DNA from: Deltaproteobacteria bacterium
GTDB taxonomy: Bacteria > Myxococcota_A > UBA9160 > SZUA-336
Direction: 5' to 3'
Assembly (NCBI GenBank): GCA_016875225.1
Contig: VGRW01000037.1
Location: 1-34,897 of the forward strand
DNA length: 34,897 nucleotides
Position numbers and translations under genes: made by a program. How positions within the stretch are numbered: the stretch's first letter is position 1; each line of letters begins with the position of its first letter. The notes under the pieces are model-generated. The model was not told where the DNA came from and did no database searches. It saw nothing but the letters and a program-made list of their open reading frames with translations. This document shows positions 1 through 8,252 of the stretch, in pieces.

Positions 1-846
1 TTTTTCTCGACGCCAATTCCTTCGTTTGCCGAGCAAGGCCGGATCGTCGACTTCGTCCGTTCGAGGACCGCGCGGATCGATGCGCTGGTGGCGAAGAAGG
101 GGCGGCTGATCGAGCTGCTCGAGGAGAAGCGCGCCGCCCTCATCACCCGCGCCGTCACCAAGGGGCTCGATCCGAAAGTCCCCATGAAGGACTCCGGCGT
201 CGAGTGGCTGGGGGAGATTCCGGCGCATTGGGAAACTGCAAAGACGTGGCGTATCTGCAAGGCGATCAGCGGAGGCACGCCCGCCAAGGAGGAGCGAGGG
301 TACTGGGGCGGGGACATCCCTTGGGTCTCGCCGAAGGACATGAAGCGCCGTTTCATCCAGTCCTCCGGAGACACCGTCACCGAGCGAGCAGTCGTGGAAA
401 CGGGACTGAAGCTAATCGCACCCCCCATCGTGCTGATCGTGGTGCGGGGCATGATTCTCGCGCACACGTTTCCGGTCGCGATCACGACCGCTCCGGTGAC
501 AGTGAACCAGGACATGAAGGCGCTGGAGTTGCGGAGAGATCTCGAATCGACGTTCACTGCCTGGCTATTGGACGGCCTCGGGAGAGCAATCTTGGGAGTC
601 GTTGTCGAGGAGGCGGCGCACGGCACACGAGTCATTCGCATGGACCAGTGGCGCTCGCTGACACTGCCGCTGCCGCCGACTGCCGATCAGCGCGCGATCG
701 CCGATTTCGTCGACTGCGAGACCGCGCGGATCGACGCGCTCGTCGCCAGGGTCCGCGAGGCGATCGAGCGGCTGAAGGAGCTGCGCACGGCGCTCATTTC
801 CGCCGCGGTGACGGGCAGGATCGACGTGCGAGACTCGTCCGCATGA
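1..846 (+). CDS. hsdS: Type I restriction-modification specificity subunit HsdS (5' truncated)
   Basis: This is the DNA-recognition subunit of a type I restriction-modification enzyme, which directs HsdM and HsdR to a bipartite target. The frame is open from base 1, so the N-terminal target-recognition domain lies outside the window and 281 codons are visible. Two copies of the conserved helical spacer are seen. The central one, at about bases 28-200, carries TARIDALVAKK and then KDSGVEWLGEIPAHW. The distal one, at about 676-830, carries TADQRAIADFVDCETARIDA. Between them, at about 235-660, lies the second variable target-recognition domain. This duplicated layout is the HsdS hallmark. The stop overlaps the next start in ATGA. 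hsdM is not in the window and is expected upstream. Product identity is very secure; target specificity cannot be read. Confidence 0.95.
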   Translation, partial: FFSTPIPSFAEQGRIVDFVRSRTARIDALVAKKGRLIELLEEKRAALITRAVTKGLDPKVPMKDSGVEWLGEIPAHWETAKTWRICKAISGGTPAKEERGYWGGDIPWVSPKDMKRRFIQSSGDTVTERAVVETGLKLIAPPIVLIVVRGMILAHTFPVAITTAPVTVNQDMKALELRRDLESTFTAWLLDGLGRAILGVVVEEAAHGTRVIRMDQWRSLTLPLPPTADQRAIADFVDCETARIDALVARVREAIERLKELRTALISAAVTGRIDVRDSSA

Positions 847-1985
847 ACCGGGTGGCGGTGAAGCCCGAGCTGTTGCGATGGGCGTGGGAGCGGTCCGGTC
901 GGGGCACGGAACTCGCGGACAGGTTCCCGAAGCTCGGAGCGTGGGAACGGGGAGAGCTGCAGCCGACGCTGAAGCAGCTGGAGCAGTTTGCCAAGGCCAC
1001 GTATACGCCGGTCGGCTACCTCTTCCTGCGCGAGCCGCCCGTAGAGCGTGTGCCGATCCCGGACTTCCGTACCATCGCGGGTACGTCGACCGCTCGGCCG
1101 AGCGCGGATCTGCTCGACACGATCTACCTCTGCCAGCAGCGCCAGGAGTGGTACCGCGACTTCGCGCGGACGATGGGAGAGGCGCCGTCTGCCCTCGTCG
1201 GCTCGGCGCGGGTCGCGGACGACGTCGTGGCGACCGCGTCGGCCATGAGACGCGCCCTCGGCTTCGATCTGGACGAGCGGCGCCAGCTTCCCACCTGGAC
1301 CGAGGCGCTGCGCCGATTCACCGAGCAGGCGGACGGCGCCGGCATTCTCGTCATGGTCAGCGGCGTCGTGGGTAGCAACAACCGGCGCAAGCTCGATCCC
1401 GATGAGTTTCGCGGCTTCGCGCTGGCAGACGCCCTCGCGCCGCTCGTCTTCGTAAACGGCGCGGATACCAAGGCGGCGCAGATGTTCACGCTGGCGCACG
1501 AGCTGGCGCACCTTTGGCTCGGCCAGACGGCGGTCTCCGACGCGCAGGCATCCGAGGTTCCGCGACACGACGTCGAGAGCTGGTGCAACCGGGTTGCCGC
1601 CGAACGCCTGGTGCCGCTCGCGTCGGTGCGCGCGACCTACGACCGGAGCGCGGCACTCGAAGCCGAGGTAGACCGACTGGCCCGGCGCTTCAAAGTGAGC
1701 ACGCTCGTGACCCTGCGACGGATCCACGACGCTGGGGGGCTGAGCCGCCAGCAGTTCTGGGATGCCTACCGCGACGAGCTCGAACGCCTGCGCGCACTGC
1801 CGAAGACGAGCGGCGGCGACTTCTATCTCACGCTCGGCGCACGCGCCGGAAAAACGTTCGCCACGGCACTCGTAGTCAGCACGCTCGAAGGCCGGACTTC
1901 CTTCACCGAGGCGTTTCGGCTGCTTGGCTTCAAGAAGATGGCGACGTTCCGCGAGCTGGGGGAGAGCCTCGGGGTGGCCTTCTGA
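843..1985 (+). CDS. XRE-type HTH plus ImmA/IrrE zinc metalloprotease (COG2856)
   Basis: This 380-residue protein joins an N-terminal helix-turn-helix region (about residues 1-75) to an ImmA/IrrE-family zinc peptidase domain. The zinc motif HELAH is at residues 219-223 (H219, E220, H223) inside FTLAHELAHLWLG. Family knowledge: ImmA/IrrE peptidases often cleave a partner repressor or regulate stress and phage responses, and HTH-COG2856 proteins are regularly paired with DUF4411 PIN-like proteins as putative toxin-antitoxin modules. The ATG at 843 is chosen because it forms an ATGA overlap with the hsdS stop and starts the recognisable domain; the open frame runs further upstream only as a shadow of hsdS. 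It overlaps the next gene by one base (TGATG). The role within the restriction island is inferred. Confidence 0.9.
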   Translation: MNRVAVKPELLRWAWERSGRGTELADRFPKLGAWERGELQPTLKQLEQFAKATYTPVGYLFLREPPVERVPIPDFRTIAGTSTARPSADLLDTIYLCQQRQEWYRDFARTMGEAPSALVGSARVADDVVATASAMRRALGFDLDERRQLPTWTEALRRFTEQADGAGILVMVSGVVGSNNRRKLDPDEFRGFALADALAPLVFVNGADTKAAQMFTLAHELAHLWLGQTAVSDAQASEVPRHDVESWCNRVAAERLVPLASVRATYDRSAALEAEVDRLARRFKVSTLVTLRRIHDAGGLSRQQFWDAYRDELERLRALPKTSGGDFYLTLGARAGKTFATALVVSTLEGRTSFTEAFRLLGFKKMATFRELGESLGVAF

Positions 1986-2485
1986 TGGCCTACTTGCTCG
2001 ACGCCGATGTGTTCATCCGGGCCAAGAATCTGCACTACGGCCTCGATTTCTGTCCGGCGTTCTGGGATTGGCTGATCGCGCAGAACGCTGCAGGCCATGT
2101 CTTCAGCATCGAGAGGGTGGGCGACGAAGTTCAGGCCATCGACGACGAGCTGTCGGATTGGGCACGTGAGCGCGGGGAGCGATTCTTCCTCGAGCCGGAG
2201 CCCGCAGTTCTTCCGGCGCTCGCCGATGTGAGCGCCTGGGCGAGCGGGCAGCGCTACGAACCAGCGGCGATCAGCACGTTCCTTCCGGTGGCGGACTACT
2301 ACCTCGTGGCTCATGCACTCGCGAGCGGGCACACCGTAGTGACGCATGAAGTGCCGTCGGCCTTGGTGCGCAAGATCAAGATCCCGGATGCCTGCATCGG
2401 GCTCTCGATCAAGTGCATGACGCCGAACGAGATGCTCCGACGTGAGCGCGCGCGGTTCGTGCTCGGCAGCGGGAGTGGACCATGA
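1985..2485 (+). CDS. DUF4411 family PIN-like protein, putative toxin
   Basis: This 166-residue protein matches the DUF4411 family, which has a PIN-like nuclease fold. The N-terminus MAYLLDADVFIRAKN supplies the first acidic pair (D6, D8). VADYYLVAHA contains D104, and the C-terminus carries KIPDACIGLSIKCMTPNEML, a typical DUF4411 ending. PIN domains use clustered acidic residues to bind metal and cleave RNA. The start at 1985 shares a base with the upstream stop (TGATG), so translation is probably coupled to the ImmA/IrrE gene, its usual partner. It is probably the toxic half of a toxin-antitoxin pair placed between hsdS and hsdR. The family call is strong; nuclease activity is inferred from the fold. 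Confidence 0.85.
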   Translation: MAYLLDADVFIRAKNLHYGLDFCPAFWDWLIAQNAAGHVFSIERVGDEVQAIDDELSDWARERGERFFLEPEPAVLPALADVSAWASGQRYEPAAISTFLPVADYYLVAHALASGHTVVTHEVPSALVRKIKIPDACIGLSIKCMTPNEMLRRERARFVLGSGSGP

Positions 2486-2528
2486 GCACGAGATCTTCGA
2501 GCGTTCCTCGGATTCAGCAAGAAAGGAA

Positions 2529-2557
2529 CTGACGCGGATCGCGGCCTTGTTTAGACT
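2529..2557 (+). promoter_or_regulatory. Candidate sigma70-like promoter for fic
   Basis: A -35-like CTGACG (2529-2534) and a -10-like TAGACT (2552-2557) are separated by 17 bases. Each matches four of six consensus positions. They lie in the only sizeable gap of the restriction island, so fic and hsdR could be transcribed independently of hsdS. A start near 2564 would place the inverted repeat at 2566-2600 at the very beginning of the transcript. This is read by eye and is tentative. Confidence 0.35.
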
Positions 2558-2565
2558 TGACCCGT

Positions 2566-2600
2566 GAACGCTGAATAGCAGGCCTCGCTATTCAGCTCAC
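2566..2600. promoter_or_regulatory. Strong inverted repeat upstream of fic (operator or leader hairpin)
   Basis: GCTGAATAGC (2570-2579) and its exact reverse complement GCTATTCAGC (2587-2596) flank a 7-base spacer, AGGCCTC. The dyad is extended by flanking GTGA and TCAC with a two-base AC bulge. A second perfect 12-base palindrome, GCTCACGTGAGC (2595-2606), overlaps its right arm. There is no T-run after it, so a factor-independent terminator is unlikely. Its place just after a candidate promoter and before fic suggests an operator or a 5' leader hairpin. The function is inferred; the symmetry is seen directly. Confidence 0.6.
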
Positions 2601-2626
2601 GTGAGCAGCAGGGGGGCTCGGCCCGG

Positions 2627-3790
2627 ATGAAGCGTGGCGAGACCGGAAGGTACGAGGTGACGAGCGCCGGCGGCGAGACGGTGCGCGCCTTCGTCCCCGC
2701 GCCTTTGCCACCCGCCCCGCCGCTCGACTTCGCGGGGGATCTGCAAGCCGGGATGGAGGCGGCCGTCCTTGCGCTCGGCCGGCTGGACGGGGTGTCCACG
2801 CTCCTGCCCGACAAGTCGCTGTTCCTCTACGCGTACGTTCGCAAGGAGGCGGTGCTCTCGTCGCAGATCGAGGGGACGCAGTCGTCGCTCTCGGATCTCC
2901 TGCTCTTCGAGCTCGAGGAGGCCCCCGGCGTACCGCTCGACGACGTGGTCGAGGTCTCGAACTACGTCGCGGCGCTGGAGCACGGCCTCACGCGGCTGCG
3001 CGAGGGCTTCCCGCTCTCGGGCCGGCTGATCCGCGAGATCCACGGCGTTCTGCTCTCGCGCGGCCGCGGCAGCGGCAAGGACCCCGGCGAGTTCCGCCGC
3101 TCGCAGAACTGGATCGGCGGCAGCCGGCCGGGCAAAGCCGTTTTCGTCCCGCCGCCACACACGCTCGTGCCCGAGTGCATGACAGCGCTCGAGAGGTTCC
3201 TGCACGCGGAGGGCGATGGACTGCCGGTGCTGGTGCGCGCCGCGCTCGCGCACGTTCAGTTCGAGACGATCCACCCGTTTCTCGACGGCAACGGCCGGGT
3301 CGGCCGGCTCCTCATCACGTTCCTGCTCTGCCAAGCCGGCGTTCTGAGCGAGCCGCTGCTCTACCTGAGCCTCTACCTGAAGCAGAACCGCGCGCGCTAC
3401 TACGAGCTGCTCGATCGCGTGCGTCGCGAGGGCGACTGGGAGGAGTGGCTCGCTTTCTTCCTCGCCGGCGTGCGCCAGACGGCGGAGGGCGCGGCCTCGA
3501 CCGCCGCGCGGCTGGCCGAGATGTTCGGAGCGGACCGCTCGCGGATCGAGCCGTCGGGGCGCCGCGCTGGCTCGGCTCTGCGCGTGCACGAGGCGATGAA
3601 GGCGCGCCCCATCACGTCGGTGGCGGAGATCTGCCGGGCGACCGGGTTGTCCTTCCCTGCGGCGTCCTCGTCGATCGAGTTGCTCGTGCAGCTCGGCATT
3701 GCACGAGAGCTGACCGGCAAGCGCCGGAATCGCCTCTTCGTCTACGACCGCTATCTCGCCATCCTGAGCGAGGGTACGGAGCGCCCATGA
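2627..3790 (+). CDS. Fic family AMP-transferase, class II
   Basis: This 387-residue Fic protein has a Fic_N region, the catalytic Fic core and a C-terminal winged-helix-like region (about residues 320-370). The active-site loop HPFLDGNGRVGR starts at H216, the catalytic histidine. The N-terminal autoinhibitory motif (S/T)xxxE(G/N) is present as SSQIEG at residues 78-83, with E82 the expected inhibitory glutamate, which defines class II. Such enzymes transfer AMP, or less often other phospho-groups, to protein hydroxyls. The ATG at 2627 begins the Fic_N homology. The stop overlaps the hsdR start (ATGA), tying Fic translation to that of the restriction motor. Its target is unknown. The C-terminal DNA-binding-like part and the upstream dyad suggest autoregulation, which is an inference. 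Confidence 0.92.
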   Translation: MKRGETGRYEVTSAGGETVRAFVPAPLPPAPPLDFAGDLQAGMEAAVLALGRLDGVSTLLPDKSLFLYAYVRKEAVLSSQIEGTQSSLSDLLLFELEEAPGVPLDDVVEVSNYVAALEHGLTRLREGFPLSGRLIREIHGVLLSRGRGSGKDPGEFRRSQNWIGGSRPGKAVFVPPPHTLVPECMTALERFLHAEGDGLPVLVRAALAHVQFETIHPFLDGNGRVGRLLITFLLCQAGVLSEPLLYLSLYLKQNRARYYELLDRVRREGDWEEWLAFFLAGVRQTAEGAASTAARLAEMFGADRSRIEPSGRRAGSALRVHEAMKARPITSVAEICRATGLSFPAASSSIELLVQLGIARELTGKRRNRLFVYDRYLAILSEGTERP

Positions 3791-6700
3791 GCCCCGAGAT
3801 CTCCGAGCGCTCCTTCGAAGACGCGATCGAGTGCGGCTTGCTCCAGCACGGCCCGGATGCCTGCGCGGGTGACGCGGACGGGGTTCGCGAGACACCGCCG
3901 CCGTACGGCGACACGCCGCCGGGCGGATACCGCAAGCGGGGGCCCGAGAACTACGACCGTGCGCTCTGCCTGCTGCCGCGCGACGTGCTCGACTTCGTGC
4001 TCGCCACGCAGCCGAAGGAGTGGCAGAAGCTCGCGCAGCACCACGGGGCGGCGGTTCGCGAGCAGTTCCTGCGGCGCGTGTCCGCAGAGATCGAGCGTCG
4101 CGGAGCGCTCGACGTGCTGCGCAATGGCGTCAAGGACTCCGGCTGCAAGTTCCGGCTCGCGTACTTCCGGCCGGCGAGCGGGCTGAACGAAGAGACGCGG
4201 CGTCTGCACGCGGCGAACCTGTTCGCCGCGGTGCGGCAGCTGCACTACAGCGCGAAGAGCGAGAAGAGCCTCGACCTGGTGCTGTTCCTGAACGGCATTC
4301 CGATCTTCACCTCCGAGCTCAAGAACCCGCTGAGCGGCCAGGACGTCGAGGACGCGATCCGCCAGTACAAGACCGATCGCGACCCGCGCGAGCCGCTGCT
4401 CGGGTACGGCCGCTGCCTCGCGCACTTCGCGGTCGACCCCGACCTGGTCTACGTGACGACCCAGCTCGCAGGGGCGAAGACCCGCTTCCTGCCCTTCAAC
4501 CAGGGGAAGTACGGCGGCGCGGGCAATCCGCCGGTGTCGCCCACGCGCAAGGGCTACGCCACCGCGTACCTCTGGGAGGAGGCGTGGGCGCGCGACAGCG
4601 TGCTCGACCTGGTGCGGCAGTTCATCCACGAGGTCGAGGAAGAGGACGAGAAGGGGCGCAAGACCGGCAAGCGCTTCCTGATCTTTCCCCGCTACCAGCA
4701 GCTCGACTGCGTGCGCCGGCTCGTCAGCGACGCGCGCTCGCGCGGCGCGGGGCAGCGCTATCTGATTCAGCACTCGGCGGGAAGCGGGAAGAGCTTCACC
4801 ATCGCCTGGCTCGCGCACCAGCTCGCGACGCTCCACGACGCGAGCGATCGGCGCGTCTTCGACTCGATCGTCGTCATCACCGACCGCCGCGTCCTCGACC
4901 GCCAGCTCCAGTCTACGATGCGCCAGTTCGAGCAGACGCTCGGCGTGGTCGAGAACGTCGACACGACCTCGCGCCAGTTGAAGGACGCGCTCGAGGCCGG
5001 CAAGACGATCATCGTCACCACGCTTCAGAAGTTCCCCGTCATCGCGAAGCAGATCGGCGAGCTGCCCGGCAAGCGCTTCGCGCTGATCGTCGATGAAGCG
5101 CATTCCTCGCAGTCGGGCGAGAGCACGAAGAGCCTGAAGGCCGTCTTGTCGTCAGGGTCGCTCGAAGAGGCGGAGGCCGAGGAGTCCGGCGCGGCGACGC
5201 CCGAGGAGGAGCTCGAGAGCGCGATCCTGGCCGAGGTCGAGGCGCGCGGGCGGCTCGCGAACCTGTCCACGTTCGCATTCACGGCGACGCCCAAGCCCAA
5301 GACGCTCGAGCTCTTCGGCACGCGGCTCGCGGACGGCAAGTTCGCCCCGTTCCATCTGTACAGCATGCGCCAGGCGATCGAGGAGGGGTTCATCCTCGAC
5401 GTACTCGCGAACTACAGCACCTACAAAGCGTACTGGCGCCTGCTCAAGAAGGTCGAAGACGATCCGCGCTACGACAAGAAGAAGGCCGAGTACCTGCTGA
5501 AGTCGTTCGTGGAGCTGCACCCGCACGCGATCGGTGAGAAGGTGCGAATCTGCGTGGAGCACTTCGCCGCGCAGGCGCAGGCCGCGATCGGCGGCAAGGC
5601 GAAGGCGATGATCGTGACGCGCTCGCGTCTGCACGCGGTCCGGTACAAGCGCGCGCTCGACGCATACCTGGCGGAGCGCGGCCATCCGTTCAAGGCGCTG
5701 GTGGCGTTCTCGGGGACGGTTCAGGACGGCGGGCAGTCGTACACCGAGTCGAACATGAACGGCTTCCCGGAGGCGCAGACCGCGAAGGCCTTCGAGCGCC
5801 CGGAGTACCGCTTCCTGGTCGTCGCCAACAAGTTCCAGACCGGCTTCGATCAGCCGCTGCTGCACAGCATGTACGTCGACAAGAAGCTCGGCGGCGTGAA
5901 CGCGGTGCAGACGCTCTCGCGCCTGAACCGCACGCACCCCGAGAAGAAGGGCACGATGGTGCTCGACTTCGCCAACGAATCGGACGAGATCAAGGCCGCC
6001 TTCGAGCCGTATTACGAAGCCACGCTGCTCTCGGAGGCGACCGACCCGAATCTGCTCTACGAAGTTCAGTCGCAGCTCGGCGCCTTCCCCGTCTACACCG
6101 CGGCCGACGTGGAGACCTTCGCCAAGCTCTACTTCGATCCCAAGGCGACACAGGACCGGCTGTACGCGGCGCTCGCGCCCGTAGTCGCGCGGTACCAAGA
6201 GTGCGCAGACGCGGAGCGCCAGGACTTCCGCGGCCAGCTCACCGACTACCTCCGACTCTACGCGTTCCTCGCCCAGGTGCTGACCTTCGCCGACACCGAC
6301 CTGGAGAAGCTCTACGTCTTCGCGCGCCACCTGCGGCGACTGCTGCCCTCGGACCGCGCCGAGCTCCCGGTCGAGGTGCAGCAGAACATCAACATGGAGT
6401 CGTATCGCATCCAGCAGACCGGAAGCGGCAAGATCGCTCTGGAGCGGAAGCCCGGGGTCCTCGACCCGGTCGGCAGCAAAGGCGCGTACCGCGCGGCTCC
6501 GGAGGAGCTCGAGTCGCTGTCGCGGATCATCGAGGAGCTGAACCAGCGCTTCGGCCTGAACCTTGGTCCTGAGCACCGCGTGACGCTCGAGCAGATGATG
6601 GGCAAGCTCGACGACGACGCGGCGCTCGACGCCGCCGCGCGCGTCAACACGCGCGAGAACGTGCGGCTCACCTTCGACCAGAAGGTCGAGCACGTGATCC

Positions 6701-7332
6701 AGGAGATCGTCGATTCGAATTTCGACCTGTACCGGCGCATCACCGATGACCGCGCGTTCGGCGAGGCGATCAAGAACTTCCTCTTCGACCAGTATCTGCG
6801 CGCGCACCGGAACGCCGAGGAGCTGATCCAGCGCGGCGAGTCGAAGACGCTGGAGTTCAAGTCGACGCTGCGCTGGAGCCTGAAGGAGGACCGGCAGGAC
6901 GACAGAGGGGTGACCCATGCCGTGCTCAAGACGGTGGCCGCGTTTCTGAACACCGAGGGGGGAGACCTGCTGATCGGAGTGGCGGATGACGCCTCGATCG
7001 TGGGCATCGAGCGCGACCAGCTCGAGAGCGACGACAAGTTCATGCGGCACCTCTTGCAGATGGTGCGCAATGGGCTCGGCGACCGGGCCGGCACGCGCGT
7101 CGACCCGAAGACCCAGGTCGTGCAGGGCAAGACCGTCTGTGTGGTGAGCTGTCAGCGGAGCCCGGAGCCGGTGTTCCTCAGGTGGAAGGGAATCGAGGCA
7201 GCGCCTGAAGGGGACTTCTTCGTGAGGAACGGCCCGGGCACCGTGAAGCTGGCCCCCGACAGCGCCCGAGAATACATCCGCACGCGCTTCGCGAAGCCCG
7301 CGCCCTCGAAACCTTCGGAGCCAACCGCATGA
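3787..7332 (+). CDS. hsdR: Type I restriction enzyme HsdR with C-terminal Schlafen/AlbA_2 domain
   Basis: This is the motor and nuclease subunit of the type I system, 1181 residues. The N-terminal PD-(D/E)xK nuclease shows D163 and ELK at residues 177-179, followed by a QxxxY-like IRQYK. The SF2 translocase follows: Walker A GSGKS (332-336), DEAH (436-439), TATP (499-502), and motif VI in QTLSRLNRTH. After the usual helical region, residues about 1010-1170 form an AlbA_2/Schlafen domain: ESKTLEFKS from E1018, then AFLNTEGGDLLIGVADD ending at D1068. Ordinary HsdR proteins end without this domain. The start at 3787 gives an ATGA overlap with fic; the upstream open frame is a shadow. It also overlaps the next gene in ATGA. 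HsdR identity is certain; the role of the added domain is unknown. Confidence 0.95.
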   Translation: MSPEISERSFEDAIECGLLQHGPDACAGDADGVRETPPPYGDTPPGGYRKRGPENYDRALCLLPRDVLDFVLATQPKEWQKLAQHHGAAVREQFLRRVSAEIERRGALDVLRNGVKDSGCKFRLAYFRPASGLNEETRRLHAANLFAAVRQLHYSAKSEKSLDLVLFLNGIPIFTSELKNPLSGQDVEDAIRQYKTDRDPREPLLGYGRCLAHFAVDPDLVYVTTQLAGAKTRFLPFNQGKYGGAGNPPVSPTRKGYATAYLWEEAWARDSVLDLVRQFIHEVEEEDEKGRKTGKRFLIFPRYQQLDCVRRLVSDARSRGAGQRYLIQHSAGSGKSFTIAWLAHQLATLHDASDRRVFDSIVVITDRRVLDRQLQSTMRQFEQTLGVVENVDTTSRQLKDALEAGKTIIVTTLQKFPVIAKQIGELPGKRFALIVDEAHSSQSGESTKSLKAVLSSGSLEEAEAEESGAATPEEELESAILAEVEARGRLANLSTFAFTATPKPKTLELFGTRLADGKFAPFHLYSMRQAIEEGFILDVLANYSTYKAYWRLLKKVEDDPRYDKKKAEYLLKSFVELHPHAIGEKVRICVEHFAAQAQAAIGGKAKAMIVTRSRLHAVRYKRALDAYLAERGHPFKALVAFSGTVQDGGQSYTESNMNGFPEAQTAKAFERPEYRFLVVANKFQTGFDQPLLHSMYVDKKLGGVNAVQTLSRLNRTHPEKKGTMVLDFANESDEIKAAFEPYYEATLLSEATDPNLLYEVQSQLGAFPVYTAADVETFAKLYFDPKATQDRLYAALAPVVARYQECADAERQDFRGQLTDYLRLYAFLAQVLTFADTDLEKLYVFARHLRRLLPSDRAELPVEVQQNINMESYRIQQTGSGKIALERKPGVLDPVGSKGAYRAAPEELESLSRIIEELNQRFGLNLGPEHRVTLEQMMGKLDDDAALDAAARVNTRENVRLTFDQKVEHVIQEIVDSNFDLYRRITDDRAFGEAIKNFLFDQYLRAHRNAEELIQRGESKTLEFKSTLRWSLKEDRQDDRGVTHAVLKTVAAFLNTEGGDLLIGVADDASIVGIERDQLESDDKFMRHLLQMVRNGLGDRAGTRVDPKTQVVQGKTVCVVSCQRSPEPVFLRWKGIEAAPEGDFFVRNGPGTVKLAPDSAREYIRTRFAKPAPSKPSEPTA

Positions 7333-7802
7333 GCCGGCGCCCGCTCCGTGCGCCGATCGATCGGATCCTGCCCGCGATCGTGCCCGTGCTCTTCGAGCGC
7401 GGAATACCGGGCTATGCGACGGAGCGCCTCAATGCGGGTGAGCTGCGCATCGCGCCAGCGCCGCTGCGGTCACTCTTCATCGCCGCCGCAATCATCGGCA
7501 CGCTCAATGTCGCGGCAGAGCGCGGTTTCGATTGGAAGCGGGTCAGGGAGATCCTGACCAGGTCGATTCACACGGTCGACGGCGTCTCTCCCCTCGAGGA
7601 GCAGAACGCCGTCGATCTGGTCCAACGGTTTCACACCTACCGCTTCATTCGCGAGACGCACCCGTTCGACGACTGGATCTGCGAGGCTCTGTGGTCGGCC
7701 TTCCAGACTGCCCAGTACGAGTACCCGTCGGCGATGTCTGCCGCCATCTCCTACAGCCTGACGGTTGTGAAGACGCTCCAACATTCCACCCTGGAATACT
7801 GA
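7329..7802 (+). CDS. Unrecognised 157-residue protein coupled to hsdR
   Basis: I do not recognise this protein. It starts in an ATGA overlap with hsdR, so it is almost certainly co-expressed with the restriction motor. It looks soluble and mostly helical, with one moderately hydrophobic stretch, LFIAAAIIGTLNV (about residues 49-61), that is too short and broken to call a membrane segment with confidence. The C-terminal half is rich in aromatic residues and histidine (HTYRF, HPFDDW, YEYPSAM). No catalytic motif is evident. The only clue to its role is its position at the end of the type I island, which suggests an accessory defence or regulatory factor. Confidence 0.7.
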   Translation: MSRRPLRAPIDRILPAIVPVLFERGIPGYATERLNAGELRIAPAPLRSLFIAAAIIGTLNVAAERGFDWKRVREILTRSIHTVDGVSPLEEQNAVDLVQRFHTYRFIRETHPFDDWICEALWSAFQTAQYEYPSAMSAAISYSLTVVKTLQHSTLEY

Positions 7803-7814
7803 GGTGATCGAGCC

Positions 7815-8252
7815 GTGCTGAACGTCCCCGCCGTGCAGACCGTGATCCTCGAAGCGCGGAGCTGCGCGATGGCCATGCAGGAGAGCGGCACGTACATCCG
7901 CAGCGAGCTCCCGAACGTGCGCATGGCCGCCGACCTCGTCGCTCAGGCCAAGTCGCTGTGCGACGACCTGATCGGCACGAGCTTCGACGTGATTCCCGAG
8001 CTCCTGGAGCTCGACGATCTTCTCGCCTACGGCGGCTCAGAAGAAGACATCGAATCCGCGATCGAGCTCTTCATGCGTTGGCTCTCGGACGACATCCGGA
8101 AGATGGGTGAGCTTGTGATGAAGCTGCGAGCCGCAGCCGAGCACGACCCGGAATGCGAGGGCTCGTACATCCTGGTCGCCGAATGCGCCCTGAACGTCCT
8201 CGAGCCGTTCAATCGCGCCCGAGCCGCCGCGGACTCGATCCGCCGGACCTAG
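7815..8252 (+). CDS. Unrecognised small acidic helical protein, last gene of the restriction island
   Basis: This 145-residue protein starts with GTG, 12 bases after the preceding gene. I do not recognise a family. It is predicted mostly helical and clearly acidic, with runs such as LELDDLL and GGSEEDIESAIELF and roughly twice as many acidic as basic residues. There is no signal peptide or membrane segment. The stop TAG shares CTAG with the stop of the convergent acyl-CoA ligase gene, so this marks the right edge of the defence block. An acidic helical protein beside a restriction enzyme could be a binding partner or modulator, but that is speculation. Confidence 0.65.
   Translation: MLNVPAVQTVILEARSCAMAMQESGTYIRSELPNVRMAADLVAQAKSLCDDLIGTSFDVIPELLELDDLLAYGGSEEDIESAIELFMRWLSDDIRKMGELVMKLRAAAEHDPECEGSYILVAECALNVLEPFNRARAAADSIRRT

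Noticed and set aside
5152-7050. A 632-codon antisense frame inside hsdR
   Set aside because: No domain is visible, it is rich in Arg, Leu and Glu in the shadow pattern, and hsdR motifs are continuous on the plus strand.
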